From DATAWK01 sp036267255 (GTDB lineage Bacteria; Acidobacteriota; Terriglobia; Terriglobales; Acidobacteriaceae), in contig DATAWK010000033.1 of the NCBI GenBank assembly GCA_036267255.1, positions 7,349 through 71,348 on the forward strand: a stretch of 64,000 nt of DNA, written 5' to 3'. Positions 27,264-37,109 of this stretch are shown piece after piece. The first letter of the stretch is position 1. Each line of letters starts with the position of its first letter. The notes under the pieces were generated by a model that saw nothing but the letters and a program-made list of their open reading frames with translations, was not told the DNA's origin and did no database searches. Position numbers and translations under genes: made by a program.

Positions 27264-27290
27264 TGGGCCAGCCCGTAATGGACTGGCCCA
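27264..27290 (+). terminator. Intrinsic terminator of the RND operon
   Basis: TGGGCCAG (27264-27271) pairs with CTGGCCCA (27283-27290) around an eleven-base loop, followed by AAATTTTTG. Confidence 0.8.
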
Positions 27291-27365
27291 AAATTTTTGA
27301 CGCAAAAGGGCGCATGCACAACCGCAACACAGCAATGATTTTTGTTCTGCATTGCTGGTGGGGCA

Positions 27366-27445
27366 TTCATCGGGCGTTCATGTGGCGTTCACGTAATTTT
27401 CAACGGATTCACTTCCTGTTCACATTGTGTTTTCCGGACGTTCAT
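27366..27445 (+). promoter_or_regulatory. Candidate PHO box: TTCA direct repeats with 11-base period
   Basis: TTCA occurs at 27366, 27377, 27388 and 27399, each 11 bases apart and mostly as GTTCAY, then in a second phase at 27408, 27419 and 27441 (spacings 11 and 22). PhoB binds direct repeats of TTCA-like or TGTCA-like half-sites with exactly this period. The array ends about 90 bases before the porin start codon. The regulator assignment is inferred from spacing and from the type of gene downstream. Confidence 0.65.
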
Positions 27446-27534
27446 CTGGGGCTGCGATGCTCGTAAGCGGTGCAACCTAAATCTCTTGGAATCGGGGAGA
27501 TTGGTGCATCGGAGACTAATGAGTGAGAGGCCGA

Positions 27535-29337
27535 ATGAACTATCGACCCAATACGCTGAAAGCCCTGCTTCTGGCCTGCTGTGTGACGACGGTACCGACT
27601 GCGAGTCATGTTCTGTTCGCACAGTCCAGCACAACAACAACCACCAAGCGCAAGCATGTGGCAAAGAAGCCGAGCATCGAATCGCAGATTGAAGAGATGC
27701 GCCAGCAATTCCAAACCCAGATCGACCAGCTAAAGCAGCAGTTGAACGACCGCGATCAGCAACTGCAGCAAGCGCAGGATACAGCCAAGCAGGCACAGAC
27801 AGCAGCGGATCAGGCACAACAAGAGGCGCAAGCTGCTTCGCAGAGCAACACGCAAAACAATGAGGCAGTGACGAATCTGCAGAATGCGGTGCAGAGCGTA
27901 AAGGCCGACAGCGACCAATCCAAGCAGACGCTGGCCACGGTGGCACAGGACCAGAAGGTAATCAAGAAGGCGGTCCTGCATCCCGACGAAATTCACTACA
28001 AAGGCATCACACTTTCGCCCAAGGGAAGCTTTATTGAAGCGGCGACTGTGAACCGCACCGAGGCCACAGGCGGCGGCATCAATACTCCGCTTACCGGCAT
28101 TCCGCTGCAAAATGCCAATGAAGCCCAGCTGAGCGAGTTCTTCGGCTCGGCCCGTCAGTCCCGGCTTGCCTTGAAGGCCACCGGCAAGCTGGCATCCATG
28201 ACGCTGACCGGCTACTACGAGATGGACTGGCTGGGAACCGGCATCACCTCCAACAACAATCAATCCAATAGCTACGTGTTGCGTCAACGCCAACTGTGGG
28301 CACGAGCCGCGCTGAACAGCGGTTGGAGCTTCACCGGAGGCCAGATGTGGTCGCTGGTGACGGAAACAACGAATGGCGAGACGGCGGGGACGGAGATTCT
28401 TCCGGGCACGATCGATCCGCAGTATACCGCCGGCTTTAACTGGACGCGGCAATACGGCTTCCGCGTGGTCAAGGACTTCCGCAACAAGCTGTGGTTGGGC
28501 GCTTCGGCAGAGAATGCTGAAATGCTGAATCCGTCCGGCAGCAGCCTGCCAACCAACCTGTTGATCGGGCAGCCGGGTGTCGGCGGCGGTCTCTACGACT
28601 CCGCGTCAACCTATTCGTTCAACCTGGCTCCGGACATGGTTGCCAAGGCGGTCTTCGAGCCGGGTTGGGGACATTATGAGGTGTACGGTCTGGCACGCTT
28701 CTTCCGTGCCCGTATTTATCCCAATGCCGGCGCTGCAACGCCTTCGTCTGCCGGTGCTTACAACGACTCCACGGTGGCCGGCGGAATTGGCGGCGGCTTC
28801 CGCGTGCCGGTGCTCGACAAGAAGGTGAGCATAGGACTGAAAGGGTTGTATGGCGTGGGCGTCGGACGTTACGGCGACTCGACCATTGCCGATGTTACGC
28901 TGAATCCGGATGCCCAGCTCGCTCCTCTGCGGGCCTTTTCCGCACTCGGCACACTCGAATACAATCCCAGCAAACGGTTGAATCTCTGGTCTAACTACGG
29001 CGGAGATTATGTGTACCGCCGCTACTTCGGCAAAGTGGGCTACGGTTCGCCGCTTACCGACATGTCCGGTTGCAATGTCGAACCGGTTCCCGGCGGAGAC
29101 ACCAGCCCCGCTACTCCCAGCGATTGCGGAGGAAGCAACAAGGACGTGCAGGAGTTCAGCGTTGGGTACTGGTTCAACTTCTACAGCGGAAACAAAGGAC
29201 GCCTTCGTCAAGGCATCCAGTACAGCCACTTCCGGCGGGACATCTGGTCCGGCGACGGTGGCACGACGAATCCTGGCGGTGGCGCGTATGGCACCGACAA
29301 CGGAATCTGGACGTCGTTCCGCTATTACCTTCCGTAG
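27535..29337 (+). CDS. Coiled-coil porin, possibly phosphate-selective (OprO/OprP-like)
   Basis: A 600-residue outer-membrane protein. A signal peptide (to about residue 29) is followed by a Thr/Lys linker and a long Gln-rich coiled coil (about residues 45-140, IEEMRQQFQTQIDQLKQQL and on), then a beta-barrel that begins near LSPKGSFIEAATVNRTEATGGG and ends with SFRYYLP, whose terminal aromatic pattern fits barrel assembly. N-terminal coiled coils of this type occur in trimeric phosphate and pyrophosphate porins and related anion channels. The ATG at 27535 follows GAGAGG; an in-frame GTG lies 12 bases upstream. The preceding TTCA array suggests control by phosphate starvation. Confidence 0.82.
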   Translation: MNYRPNTLKALLLACCVTTVPTASHVLFAQSSTTTTTKRKHVAKKPSIESQIEEMRQQFQTQIDQLKQQLNDRDQQLQQAQDTAKQAQTAADQAQQEAQAASQSNTQNNEAVTNLQNAVQSVKADSDQSKQTLATVAQDQKVIKKAVLHPDEIHYKGITLSPKGSFIEAATVNRTEATGGGINTPLTGIPLQNANEAQLSEFFGSARQSRLALKATGKLASMTLTGYYEMDWLGTGITSNNNQSNSYVLRQRQLWARAALNSGWSFTGGQMWSLVTETTNGETAGTEILPGTIDPQYTAGFNWTRQYGFRVVKDFRNKLWLGASAENAEMLNPSGSSLPTNLLIGQPGVGGGLYDSASTYSFNLAPDMVAKAVFEPGWGHYEVYGLARFFRARIYPNAGAATPSSAGAYNDSTVAGGIGGGFRVPVLDKKVSIGLKGLYGVGVGRYGDSTIADVTLNPDAQLAPLRAFSALGTLEYNPSKRLNLWSNYGGDYVYRRYFGKVGYGSPLTDMSGCNVEPVPGGDTSPATPSDCGGSNKDVQEFSVGYWFNFYSGNKGRLRQGIQYSHFRRDIWSGDGGTTNPGGGAYGTDNGIWTSFRYYLP

Positions 29338-29358
29338 ACGAAACCACGCATCAAGAAT

Positions 29359-29391
29359 ACGAACGGCGCGGAGACATTCCGCGCCGTTCGT
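29359..29391 (+). terminator. Strong hairpin terminator after the porin
   Basis: Thirteen perfect pairs, ACGAACGGCGCGG (29359-29371) with CCGCGCCGTTCGT (29379-29391), around a seven-base loop; the T-tract is weak (GTTTG). Confidence 0.75.
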
Positions 29392-29643
29392 GTTTGCCGC
29401 TTAGGCACCAGCGGCCGCCAGAATGACTCCATCATTTCGTAAATGGAACATGGTCCAATCAGGTAAATTTTTGAATGACCGCAAGGCCTGCTCCGGACCA
29501 GTCGTTCAATTTCACTCCCGGCCACAAGCGGACCCCTGGTTCCTGGTCACACCGACAATGCGGCGCGCAGATCGTGTACCATTTCACTTCTGCGGAACGT
29601 CGGCTCAAGCTATTCTGAAGAACCTGGGTGGAGGTTTTGTCCC

Positions 29644-30174
29644 ATGGCAAAGCTCGTGTATGGATTGAACCAGTCCTTGGATGGCTACGTCGACCATCTG
29701 GAATTGAAGCCAAGCGTGGCGCTCTTTCGTCACTTCATAGAGCATATGCACGACCTGGCGGGCATTGTGTACGGTCGCCGCATGTACGAGATCATGCGTT
29801 ATTGGGACGACGACCTTGCGGACTGGGCCGCGGAGGAACACGAATTCGCGGCGGCGTGGCGGAGCCAGCCGAAGTGGGTCGTGTCGCGCTCGTTGAAGTC
29901 GGTCGGACCCAACGCTACACTTGTCGGGGATGACATCGAGGGGGCGATACGCGGGCTGAAGGCTCAGCTGGTTGGGGAGATTGAAGTTGCCGGACCAGAC
30001 CTGGCAGGAAGCCTAACCAACCTTGGTCTTATTGATGAGTATCGACTTTACCTGCACCCCACCGTACTGGGTCGCGGCACGCCATTCTTCTCCGGCCCTC
30101 GACCGCCGCTCCGCTTTGTGACCAGCGATCGAATTGGCGAGGACGTGATTCGGTTGACGTACGTTCCTGCTTAA
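29644..30174 (+). CDS. Dihydrofolate reductase / RibD C-terminal family protein
   Basis: A 176-residue protein with the DHFR-like Rossmann core: KLVYGLNQSLDGYVD at the start, GIVYGRRMYEIM, VVSRSLKSVGPNATLV, EIEVAGPDLAGSL, and DEYRLYLHPTVLGRGTPFF. This is the stand-alone RibD_C group that is common in soil bacteria and seldom has a proven substrate; an NADPH-dependent reductase is the reasonable limit. GGAGG lies about ten bases before the ATG. It is a single gene flanked by stretches of over 200 bases in which I see no other gene. Confidence 0.9.
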   Translation: MAKLVYGLNQSLDGYVDHLELKPSVALFRHFIEHMHDLAGIVYGRRMYEIMRYWDDDLADWAAEEHEFAAAWRSQPKWVVSRSLKSVGPNATLVGDDIEGAIRGLKAQLVGEIEVAGPDLAGSLTNLGLIDEYRLYLHPTVLGRGTPFFSGPRPPLRFVTSDRIGEDVIRLTYVPA

Positions 30175-30411
30175 TCGCGCGACTCGCCCGACGGACTGCG
30201 CCGACGAGTGAGGTCCGCTTTGGGTTATCCAAGTAGAAAAGTCCCGGTGGCGCAGCGGCGCAGCATTCGACAAAACTGACGCTGCCCGTCAGATCGAATG
30301 CCTGCCAGGACCGCTCCTTTCGTTGGGAAGCGTTGAGGATCAACGCAGTGGAAATAGCCACACGGATATTGGAGGCATCTCAGTTAGTCATGTTTACTCT
30401 GCGAGATGCGA

Positions 30412-31293
30412 CTAGTGGATTTTGGCCAGTTGCCTGGCGTAAAGCGGGTTGTTGGGAAATTCCGTGGCGAGAGCGGAGAGCAGTTCTTTGGCCTTTACTT
30501 TGTCGTGATCGCGAAGGGCAGCCACGGCGAGCAGCAGCCGGGCGAAGGGAGCCAGGTAATGGCCCTTGGTCGCGGCCAATAACATATCCCGTTTGCCGAG
30601 CACAGTATTGGTCTGCGCGCCTGTCATGTTCAAGAGCCAACGTACGGGCGCCGGTTTCAAGCCGAGGATGTAGTTTTCCAGACCGACGGCCATATAGGCG
30701 TCATAGTGCGTGGGATCGATCTTCAGGAGCTGGTCGGCATAGCTGCTGGCGGCTTCGGTATACCGGAGTCCGGCAAAGTCACGCTTCTCGATCATTTGGG
30801 CATAGTCGCCGTGCAGTCCATTGGCCAGTGTTTTGACGAAGAGGGCACGCGTGTCGTTCGGGGACCTGGCAAGGATTTGATCCGCCAGATAATTGGCCCG
30901 GTCCAGGCGCTGGTCGAAGACGACTTTGATGCCGGGATCGGGCGTATTTTTGTTGCGATTCACGAAATGGCTGTCGTCGGCAAAAAGCTGGACATCGAGT
31001 ACGCCGAGGCGATCAAATTCCGTGAAGAGATAGGCGGCGGCATCGGAGACAGGTCCCATGGGGTCTTCGGGATGGTCGGCCATCCACGTGGCGAATTCCT
31101 GATGGGCCTGGGCGAAATTGAGGTTGTACATATCGGCATAGCCACGATCCAGTACCGTGGGACCCATGGTTGCTGCTGCGGATGACACCGGCTCCGCTGG
31201 TGTCGCCGGTTGTGCCAGGGTTGCAGGCATGGATACCCCAGCGAAACATAAGGTGATGCCGACAACCGTGATCCATGAGCGAGGAAAATGCAT
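30412..31293 (-). CDS. Exported TPR-like protein of unknown function
   Basis: A 293-residue protein with a signal peptide (residues 1-27, ending ATLAQ). The mature part begins with a helix pair YADMYNLNFAQAHQEFATWMAD that is TPR-like, continues with QILARSPNDTRALFVKTLANGL, and ends with a short repeat PNNPLYARQLAKIH. The family appears in Acidobacteria as unnamed tetratricopeptide proteins. No partner is suggested by the surroundings; it diverges from the next gene. Confidence 0.8.
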   Translation of the reverse strand: MHFPRSWITVVGITLCFAGVSMPATLAQPATPAEPVSSAAATMGPTVLDRGYADMYNLNFAQAHQEFATWMADHPEDPMGPVSDAAAYLFTEFDRLGVLDVQLFADDSHFVNRNKNTPDPGIKVVFDQRLDRANYLADQILARSPNDTRALFVKTLANGLHGDYAQMIEKRDFAGLRYTEAASSYADQLLKIDPTHYDAYMAVGLENYILGLKPAPVRWLLNMTGAQTNTVLGKRDMLLAATKGHYLAPFARLLLAVAALRDHDKVKAKELLSALATEFPNNPLYARQLAKIH

Positions 31294-31532
31294 AACGTTT
31301 AGGATTCCAATAGTATGCGCCGGGAGGCCTGCACACGTGAAGGAGTTTGTTCAAGCCGTTTGGATAGAATATCCTTGGGAAGTAACGGATGTGTCATGAT
31401 TAGGGAATTTTTCTTCAGAAAAAGTGAGTTTGCACCCTAAAAACAAGAATCAGATGGGGTTCTGATGCGTCCTACATCGAACTGCATCTAACAATAAACG
31501 TCTTCATCTCCGCACAGGTCAGGAATGATTGC

Positions 31533-32411
31533 TTGCGCAAATTACTTTATTTCGTGACAGTAACTTCTTTTTTTCTTTTTGGGGCTGGGCAGACCATAGC
31601 ACAACAGGGTGCAGCACAGCTGCGGGACAATTTTTCGCTGGGCGTTTCGGGTCCATCGGCATCCGTCCCTGCCGGTACCGTTGCGGCGGCTGCGTCTTCT
31701 TCTTCTGATGCAGCGGGTTATTCCGATGAACAGGGGAATGCATCCGGAAGCGATGCGTCCGGAGTGCAGGATGGCCCCACGCCCGATGCGGGGAATTCTT
31801 CGACGGGGAAGCAGACCAAGCGCATTCTGTACATCGTACCCAACTTCCGCTCGGTGTCGGTGGACGAGAAACTTCCGCCGCAATCTTCGAAGGAAAAATT
31901 CAAGCTGATGCTGCAAGACAGCTTTGATTACTCCTCGTTCATCTATGTCGGCATGGTTGCCGGGGCGTCCGATATTCAAAGATCCTATCCGGAGTTTGGA
32001 CACGGCGCGGCGGCATACGGACGCTATTACTGGCACTCGTTCGCCGACAATCTGAGCGGCAACATTATGACGGAGGCGTTGCTGCCGAGTGTCCTGCACG
32101 AAGATCCGCGTTACTACACGATGGGCAGCGGCGGCATCTTCAAGCGGTCGGTTTATTCGGTCAGCCGACTGGTCATTACGCGAAGCGACCTGACCGCGAC
32201 CAACAATGCACACAACACGTTCAACTTTTCCGAGATTGTCGGCAATGGTGCGGCGGCGGGTTTATCGGGCCTCTATTACCCCAGTCAGGAACGCACATGG
32301 ACGAAGACGGGGCAGAAATGGATTCTGCAGATCGGACTCGACGGAGTTTCCAATCTCTTCAAGGAATTCTGGCCCGACGTCAACGCGCACGTCTTTCATT
32401 TCAAGGACTGA
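31533..32411 (+). CDS. Exported protein of unknown function, Ser/Gly/Asp-rich N-terminal region
   Basis: A 292-residue protein beginning with a TTG codon behind AGGTCAGGA; a GTG seven codons later would also keep most of the signal peptide (cleavage near TIAQQ). Residues 45-90 are low-complexity and rich in Ser, Ala, Gly and Asp. The rest is globular, with SYPEFGHGAAAYGRYYWHSFAD, LPSVLHEDPRYY and FSEIVGNGAAAGLSGLYYP, a pattern I associate with a widespread unnamed acidobacterial exported family that may be outer-membrane linked. No enzyme motif is visible. Confidence 0.75.
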   Translation: MRKLLYFVTVTSFFLFGAGQTIAQQGAAQLRDNFSLGVSGPSASVPAGTVAAAASSSSDAAGYSDEQGNASGSDASGVQDGPTPDAGNSSTGKQTKRILYIVPNFRSVSVDEKLPPQSSKEKFKLMLQDSFDYSSFIYVGMVAGASDIQRSYPEFGHGAAAYGRYYWHSFADNLSGNIMTEALLPSVLHEDPRYYTMGSGGIFKRSVYSVSRLVITRSDLTATNNAHNTFNFSEIVGNGAAAGLSGLYYPSQERTWTKTGQKWILQIGLDGVSNLFKEFWPDVNAHVFHFKD

Positions 32412-32518
32412 TGTGTCTGTATCTCGGGAAGAGCTGCGGCGGATGTACTTTCCAACGTAGTGCGTGGAGATGGACGGATTTGTTTGCGGCATGCTTCGCA
32501 GGTATTTAAGATAAAGGC

Positions 32519-33475
32519 ATGTTGCGCGTCGGCCTTCCTGAAAATATTCCCCAAGCATGGCTCTCCAAATTTCCTAAACAGGTGCAATTGGTACCGATTG
32601 CCACCCAATCAAGCGAAGTGCAGGAGATTGAATTCTGGATTCCACCACTCCACGGAAAAACCGCCAGATTGCAGTATGAGCGGCTGCGCGGGATCAAAGT
32701 AGCGCAGTCGTTGTATGCGGGCGTGGATTACATGCTGCCGTGGATATCGCGAGACATTACGCTGTGCGACGGGCAGGGCATCCATGATATGCCGGTTGCG
32801 GAATGGGTGGTTGGCGCGATTCTGAGTGCGGTGAAGCGCTTTCCGGAGTATCGCGATCGGCAACGGGAAGAATTCTGGGATGGGCAACTGCCCGGAGGAA
32901 AATTTCCCGAAGGCGATGAGCCGCCGCCGCACCGGATTCTGGGCGAGGAACTGGCCGGACAGCGAGTGATGATCGTGGGCTATGGCGGGATTGGCGCTGC
33001 GGTTGAAAAGCGTCTGCAGCCCTTCGATGTGGAGTTTGTGCGCGTGGCCCGGTCGGCGCGGCCAGGCGTTTCGGCGGTGTCGGAGCTGCCGAAGCTGCTT
33101 CCTCAGGCGGACATCGTTGTCCTGATCGTTCCGCTGACGGACGAGACGCACGGCATGATGAACGCGGCCCTGTTCGATCGCATGAAAAAAGGCGCCTTGC
33201 TGGTGAATGCGGCGCGCGGGCCCGTGGTGGATACAGAAGCACTGCTGGGTGCGCTGCGTGCGGGGCACATTCGCGCCGTGCTGGATGTGACCGATCCGGA
33301 ACCGCTGCCGAAGGGGCATCCGCTGTGGTCGGCGCCGAACTGTTTTATAACCCCGCATGTTGCCGGTTCTACACCGGGGTTTTTCGTTCGTGCCTATGAT
33401 TTTGCCGGGGAGCAGGCGGAGCGGTATCTTGCCGGAAAGCCGCTGAAGAACATCGTGAACCAGCACGGCTACTAG
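32519..33475 (+). CDS. D-isomer-specific 2-hydroxyacid dehydrogenase
   Basis: A 318-residue NAD-dependent oxidoreductase. The nucleotide-binding motif VMIVGYGGIGAAVEKRL is in the middle, and the catalytic triad is present: Arg in VNAARGPVVD, Glu in DVTDPEPLPKGHPL, and His in FITPHVAGSTPG. The substrate-binding N-terminal half is short and diverged, so the substrate (glycerate, glyoxylate, phosphoglycerate or other) is not assignable. It begins 107 bases after the previous gene and ends convergent with the large oxidase gene. Confidence 0.9.
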   Translation: MLRVGLPENIPQAWLSKFPKQVQLVPIATQSSEVQEIEFWIPPLHGKTARLQYERLRGIKVAQSLYAGVDYMLPWISRDITLCDGQGIHDMPVAEWVVGAILSAVKRFPEYRDRQREEFWDGQLPGGKFPEGDEPPPHRILGEELAGQRVMIVGYGGIGAAVEKRLQPFDVEFVRVARSARPGVSAVSELPKLLPQADIVVLIVPLTDETHGMMNAALFDRMKKGALLVNAARGPVVDTEALLGALRAGHIRAVLDVTDPEPLPKGHPLWSAPNCFITPHVAGSTPGFFVRAYDFAGEQAERYLAGKPLKNIVNQHGY

Positions 33476-33480
33476 GTATT

Positions 33481-36417
33481 TCAGGGCTTGGGAGCTGGGC
33501 CTGGCTGGAGCACCTGGGCCAGATGCGCGGCGCGGCGCGGGGACATCTGCGCGATCTGTTCGCGGCAACTGAAGCCATTTGTAACAATCACGGTATCTTT
33601 TTCCGCATTGCGGACGGCAGGCAGCAGAACGCGCTCGGCCAGCGACGTAGAGACTTCGTACTTATCTTTTTCAAATCCGAAGGGACCGGCCATGCCACAG
33701 CAGCCGGAGTCCAGCACCTGCACGGTGGCTTCGGTCTGCGATAGCAAAGCAAGCTCCTCCTTCATGAGTGTTTTCTGGTGACAATGCCCGTGGAGGAGAA
33801 TCTTTTTTCCAGCGAGCGATGGCGGACGGTAGTGCGGGGCGCGCTGGACGAGAAATTCGCTGAGCAGATAGGTTTGCTGCGCGAGTTGTTCGGCGCGCGG
33901 ATCGTTAGGAAAGAGATTGCGGAGTTCATCGCGAAAGACGGTGGCGCAGCTTGGCTCCAGAACGACGATGGGCGTTTTTGCCCGGAGCTGTGGCGCGAGC
34001 GTTTCGAGAACATCCTGCAAATAGCGTTTGGCGCGGTCGAGCATGCCGAAGTCATAAAGCGGGCGCCCGCAGCAGAGATGCTTGCGGGGAAGCTGGACGG
34101 AGAAACCTGCCTGATCGAGCACGGCATGTGCGGCATGCATGGTTTGCGGATGAAAGTAGTTGTTCCAGGTATCGGCCCAGAGAAAAGCCTGTGGGCGGGC
34201 ATCGGCGACGGTTGGCGCGCGGCGCTGCATCTGCCTGCGGAAGTTCTGCGGCGCGAAGGCGGGCAGTGTGCGCTGCGGCGCGACGCCGAGGATGCTTTTC
34301 ATCGCGCCGGCAAATAAAGAATTCTGGCTGAAGAAATTGGCGGCCTGCGGCATGACAGAGGCAAGGCGCGCCCATTGATCCATCCAGCCGAAGGCGTAGG
34401 CGTGCAAGGGACGCAGGCGGCCGGCGTAGTAATGCGCGAGAAATTCGGCCTTGTAGGTGGCGACATCGACGTTGACGGGACACTCGTTTTTGCAGGCTTT
34501 GCAGGAGAGGCATAGATCGAGCGCGTCCTTGACGGCCTCACTCTTCCAGCCTTCGGAGCGGAGTTCGCCCTGCAGCATTTCCCAGAGCAGATGGGCGCGG
34601 CCGCGCGTGGAGTGCTGCTCCTCCTGCGTGGCCATGAAGCTGGGGCACATGGTTCCGGAGTCGATTTTGCGGCAGGCACCGACACCGACGCAGCGCGTGG
34701 CGGCGTTGGCGAGCGAGCCACCGTCAGCGAGAAATTGAAAGTGCGTGGAGGGCGCGGCGAATTGAAAGCCAGCGCCAAGGCGCAGATTGTCTTCCGGCTG
34801 GTTGACGGCCACGGGGTCGATGAGTTTGCCGGGATTCATTTTGTTGGTGGGGTCCCAGGCAGATTTGAATTCGCGGAAGGCCTGCATCAGTTCCGGGCCA
34901 AACATTTTTGGCAGCAGAGCGGCGCGTGCCTGGCCGTCTCCATGTTCGCCGGAGAGGGAGCCGCCGTAGCGCAGAACGATGTCCGTGGCTTCGTCGAGAA
35001 AGCTGCGAAATTTGCGAATGCCCGCTTCACTTTCAAGATCGAAGTTGATGCGCATGTGCACGCAGCCCTGGCCGAAGTGCCCGTAGAGAGGCGTGCGATA
35101 GCCGTAACGCTGCATGGCAACGTCGAGATCGCGTAGATAGCGGCCCAGCTGATCGACGGGAACGGCGGAGTCCTCCCAGCCTTCCCAGCCATGCGGCTCG
35201 CCGGGAACAAAGACGGTTGCGCCGAGTGCGGACTCGCGCACATGCCAGACGCGACGGGCCTCGGCAGCGGAGTAGATCTGCGCCGAGGGCGGTGAAGGCA
35301 GCTGTTGGCAGGCGGCGAGGAAGGCGTGCGCTTTGGCGATGGCTTCGTCACTGCTCCAGGCGCCAAACTCGACGAGGAGATGGCCGCGTCCGTGAGGGAG
35401 CAGGGAGATGTCGTCCACGGCGAGTTGCTTGCGGCGCATGAACTCAACCAGCAATTCGTCGAAGCCTTCGAGGCCGATGGGGTCATACTGCAGCACGAAG
35501 GGCACATGGTCGGCGGCGATGAAGGCATCGGCAAAACCCAATCCAACCAGGACGCGATGCGGCGGGCTGTCGCGCAGTTGCAGCGTAGCCTCGGTGACGG
35601 TGACGCAGGTGCCTTCGCTGCCGACCAGTGCGCGCGCAACGTGGAAGCCGTTTTCCGGCAGCAGCTCGTCGAGATTGTAGCCGGAGACGCGGCGCGGAAT
35701 TTTCGGAAAACGCTGGCGGATGAGAGACGCGTATTGATCGCGAATACGGCGCAGGGCGGCGTAGATTTCACCACGGCGTCCACCGTTTCGGATGATGGCG
35801 GCGAGTTCCTCTTCGCTGGTGGCGCCGACTTCGAGCTCCGTGCCGTCGTAGAGCAGCACGCGCATGGAGTGGATGTTGTCCACGGTTTTGCCGCCCATGA
35901 GCGCGTGCACGCCGCAGGAGTTGTTGCCGATCATGCCGCCGATGGTGCAGCGATTGTGCGTGGCGGGATCGGGTGCAAAGGTGAGGTGATGCACCTCAGC
36001 TGCTTCGCGTACGCGATCGAGAACAATGCCAGGCTGCACGCGGGCGAGCTTCTCTGCGGGATCGAGCGAGAGAATCTGCTGCAGATATTTTGAGAAGTCG
36101 AGCACGACGGCGACATTGCAGCATTGACCGGCGAGGCTGGTGCCACCGCCGCGAGAGAGTACCGGAGCGCCGAATTCCCGGCAGATGGCGAGGATGGTTT
36201 TTACATCGTCGGCATCCTGGGGCAGAACAACGCCGATGGGAACCTGACGGTAGTTGGAGGCGTCGGTGGCATAGAGAGCGCGCGAACCGAGATCAAAGCG
36301 AACGCTGCCGCGAATGGAAGCACGCAGCCTGGTTTCGAGAGATTGTGCGGCAGAAAAAGATTGTCCGGCAGCGTCGCCGCGTGCATTGGAAATGATTTTG
36401 AAATCCGTAGCGCCCAT
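33481..36417 (-). CDS. FAD-binding / 4Fe-4S oxidase (D-lactate or glycolate dehydrogenase-like fusion)
   Basis: A 978-residue three-part protein. The N-terminal half is a PCMH-type FAD domain (LSRGGGTSLAGQCCN, TIGGMIGNNSCG) plus the FAD-oxidase C domain (YGHFGQGCVHMRI, LSGEHGDGQ). A ferredoxin-like segment has CVGVGACRK and CLSCKACKNECPVN, giving two 4Fe-4S clusters. The C-terminal part has two CCG domains (CCGRPLYDFG and DSGCCGMAGPFG). This combines the roles of GlcD/GlcF or Dld-type enzymes in one chain, passing electrons from a 2-hydroxyacid to the quinone pool. The ATG at 36417 is preferred because the longer frame would run into the lipoprotein gene. Confidence 0.93.
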   Translation of the reverse strand: MGATDFKIISNARGDAAGQSFSAAQSLETRLRASIRGSVRFDLGSRALYATDASNYRQVPIGVVLPQDADDVKTILAICREFGAPVLSRGGGTSLAGQCCNVAVVLDFSKYLQQILSLDPAEKLARVQPGIVLDRVREAAEVHHLTFAPDPATHNRCTIGGMIGNNSCGVHALMGGKTVDNIHSMRVLLYDGTELEVGATSEEELAAIIRNGGRRGEIYAALRRIRDQYASLIRQRFPKIPRRVSGYNLDELLPENGFHVARALVGSEGTCVTVTEATLQLRDSPPHRVLVGLGFADAFIAADHVPFVLQYDPIGLEGFDELLVEFMRRKQLAVDDISLLPHGRGHLLVEFGAWSSDEAIAKAHAFLAACQQLPSPPSAQIYSAAEARRVWHVRESALGATVFVPGEPHGWEGWEDSAVPVDQLGRYLRDLDVAMQRYGYRTPLYGHFGQGCVHMRINFDLESEAGIRKFRSFLDEATDIVLRYGGSLSGEHGDGQARAALLPKMFGPELMQAFREFKSAWDPTNKMNPGKLIDPVAVNQPEDNLRLGAGFQFAAPSTHFQFLADGGSLANAATRCVGVGACRKIDSGTMCPSFMATQEEQHSTRGRAHLLWEMLQGELRSEGWKSEAVKDALDLCLSCKACKNECPVNVDVATYKAEFLAHYYAGRLRPLHAYAFGWMDQWARLASVMPQAANFFSQNSLFAGAMKSILGVAPQRTLPAFAPQNFRRQMQRRAPTVADARPQAFLWADTWNNYFHPQTMHAAHAVLDQAGFSVQLPRKHLCCGRPLYDFGMLDRAKRYLQDVLETLAPQLRAKTPIVVLEPSCATVFRDELRNLFPNDPRAEQLAQQTYLLSEFLVQRAPHYRPPSLAGKKILLHGHCHQKTLMKEELALLSQTEATVQVLDSGCCGMAGPFGFEKDKYEVSTSLAERVLLPAVRNAEKDTVIVTNGFSCREQIAQMSPRRAAHLAQVLQPGPAPKP

Positions 36418-36479
36418 CGAATCTATCGTAACAGTCGCGTTATGGCAGCCACGAGATGCGCGTGGGATGGCTGCGCTGT

Positions 36480-37034
36480 TTAGTGGAGCGGCGGCTGGCC
36501 GCTCTGATTCCACTCATCAACGACGACACCGAGATCATTCAATGTCTGAATGGTGGCTTCCATATTGCGGCGGATTTGCGCGCGATCCTGTTTGGTTTCG
36601 TAGCCTTCGGCCACAGCGACGACACGTCCGTAGGGCCACGAGCCCTGGGGCACGGCAGAGAGCGCATCGGGAAGATTGCGGAGGCGGATGCTGAATTCCT
36701 GCTTGCGCGCATTCATGGACCGCGTGAGGCCGCCGCGGTCGATCTGACTGGAGTTCAAGTCGGGCAGATAAACGCGCACCTGAAGCATGTTGCTCTCCAC
36801 GCTGATGAAAGGATTCTGCCAGCTGGTTTCATTGCGCACCGCGAGGTAGAGATTTTTTGAGGGCGGAGGAATGGCGTCCATGCCCGTGCGCGCGGACTCC
36901 TTGGCGGCTTTGGACGGCGGCGTGAATGCCTGGGTGCCGGCGGCATAGGAACCGTGAGAGCAGCCCGCGGGCACAAAACAACAGGCCAGGGCGATCGCCA
37001 GCATGCAGTGTCGAGTGCGAAGGTGGAGGGACAT
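36480..37034 (-). CDS. Lipoprotein of unknown function
   Basis: A 184-residue protein with a short basic N-terminus, a hydrophobic stretch and a lipobox-like FVPAGC around residue 25, so it is probably lipidated. The mature part has a repeat-free alpha/beta look (NLYLAVRNETSWQNPFISVE...QVRVYLPDLNSSQIDRGGLTR). It lies 62 bases upstream of the FAD/Fe-S oxidase gene on the same strand. I do not recognise the family. Confidence 0.75.
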   Translation of the reverse strand: MSLHLRTRHCMLAIALACCFVPAGCSHGSYAAGTQAFTPPSKAAKESARTGMDAIPPPSKNLYLAVRNETSWQNPFISVESNMLQVRVYLPDLNSSQIDRGGLTRSMNARKQEFSIRLRNLPDALSAVPQGSWPYGRVVAVAEGYETKQDRAQIRRNMEATIQTLNDLGVVVDEWNQSGQPPLH

Positions 37035-37109
37035 TTCCCTCTTAGGATAGCAGCGAATACCGGCGCGGCGGAATATCTAACGCAGGCAACAGCCACGCCG
37101 GTGCTGGGC

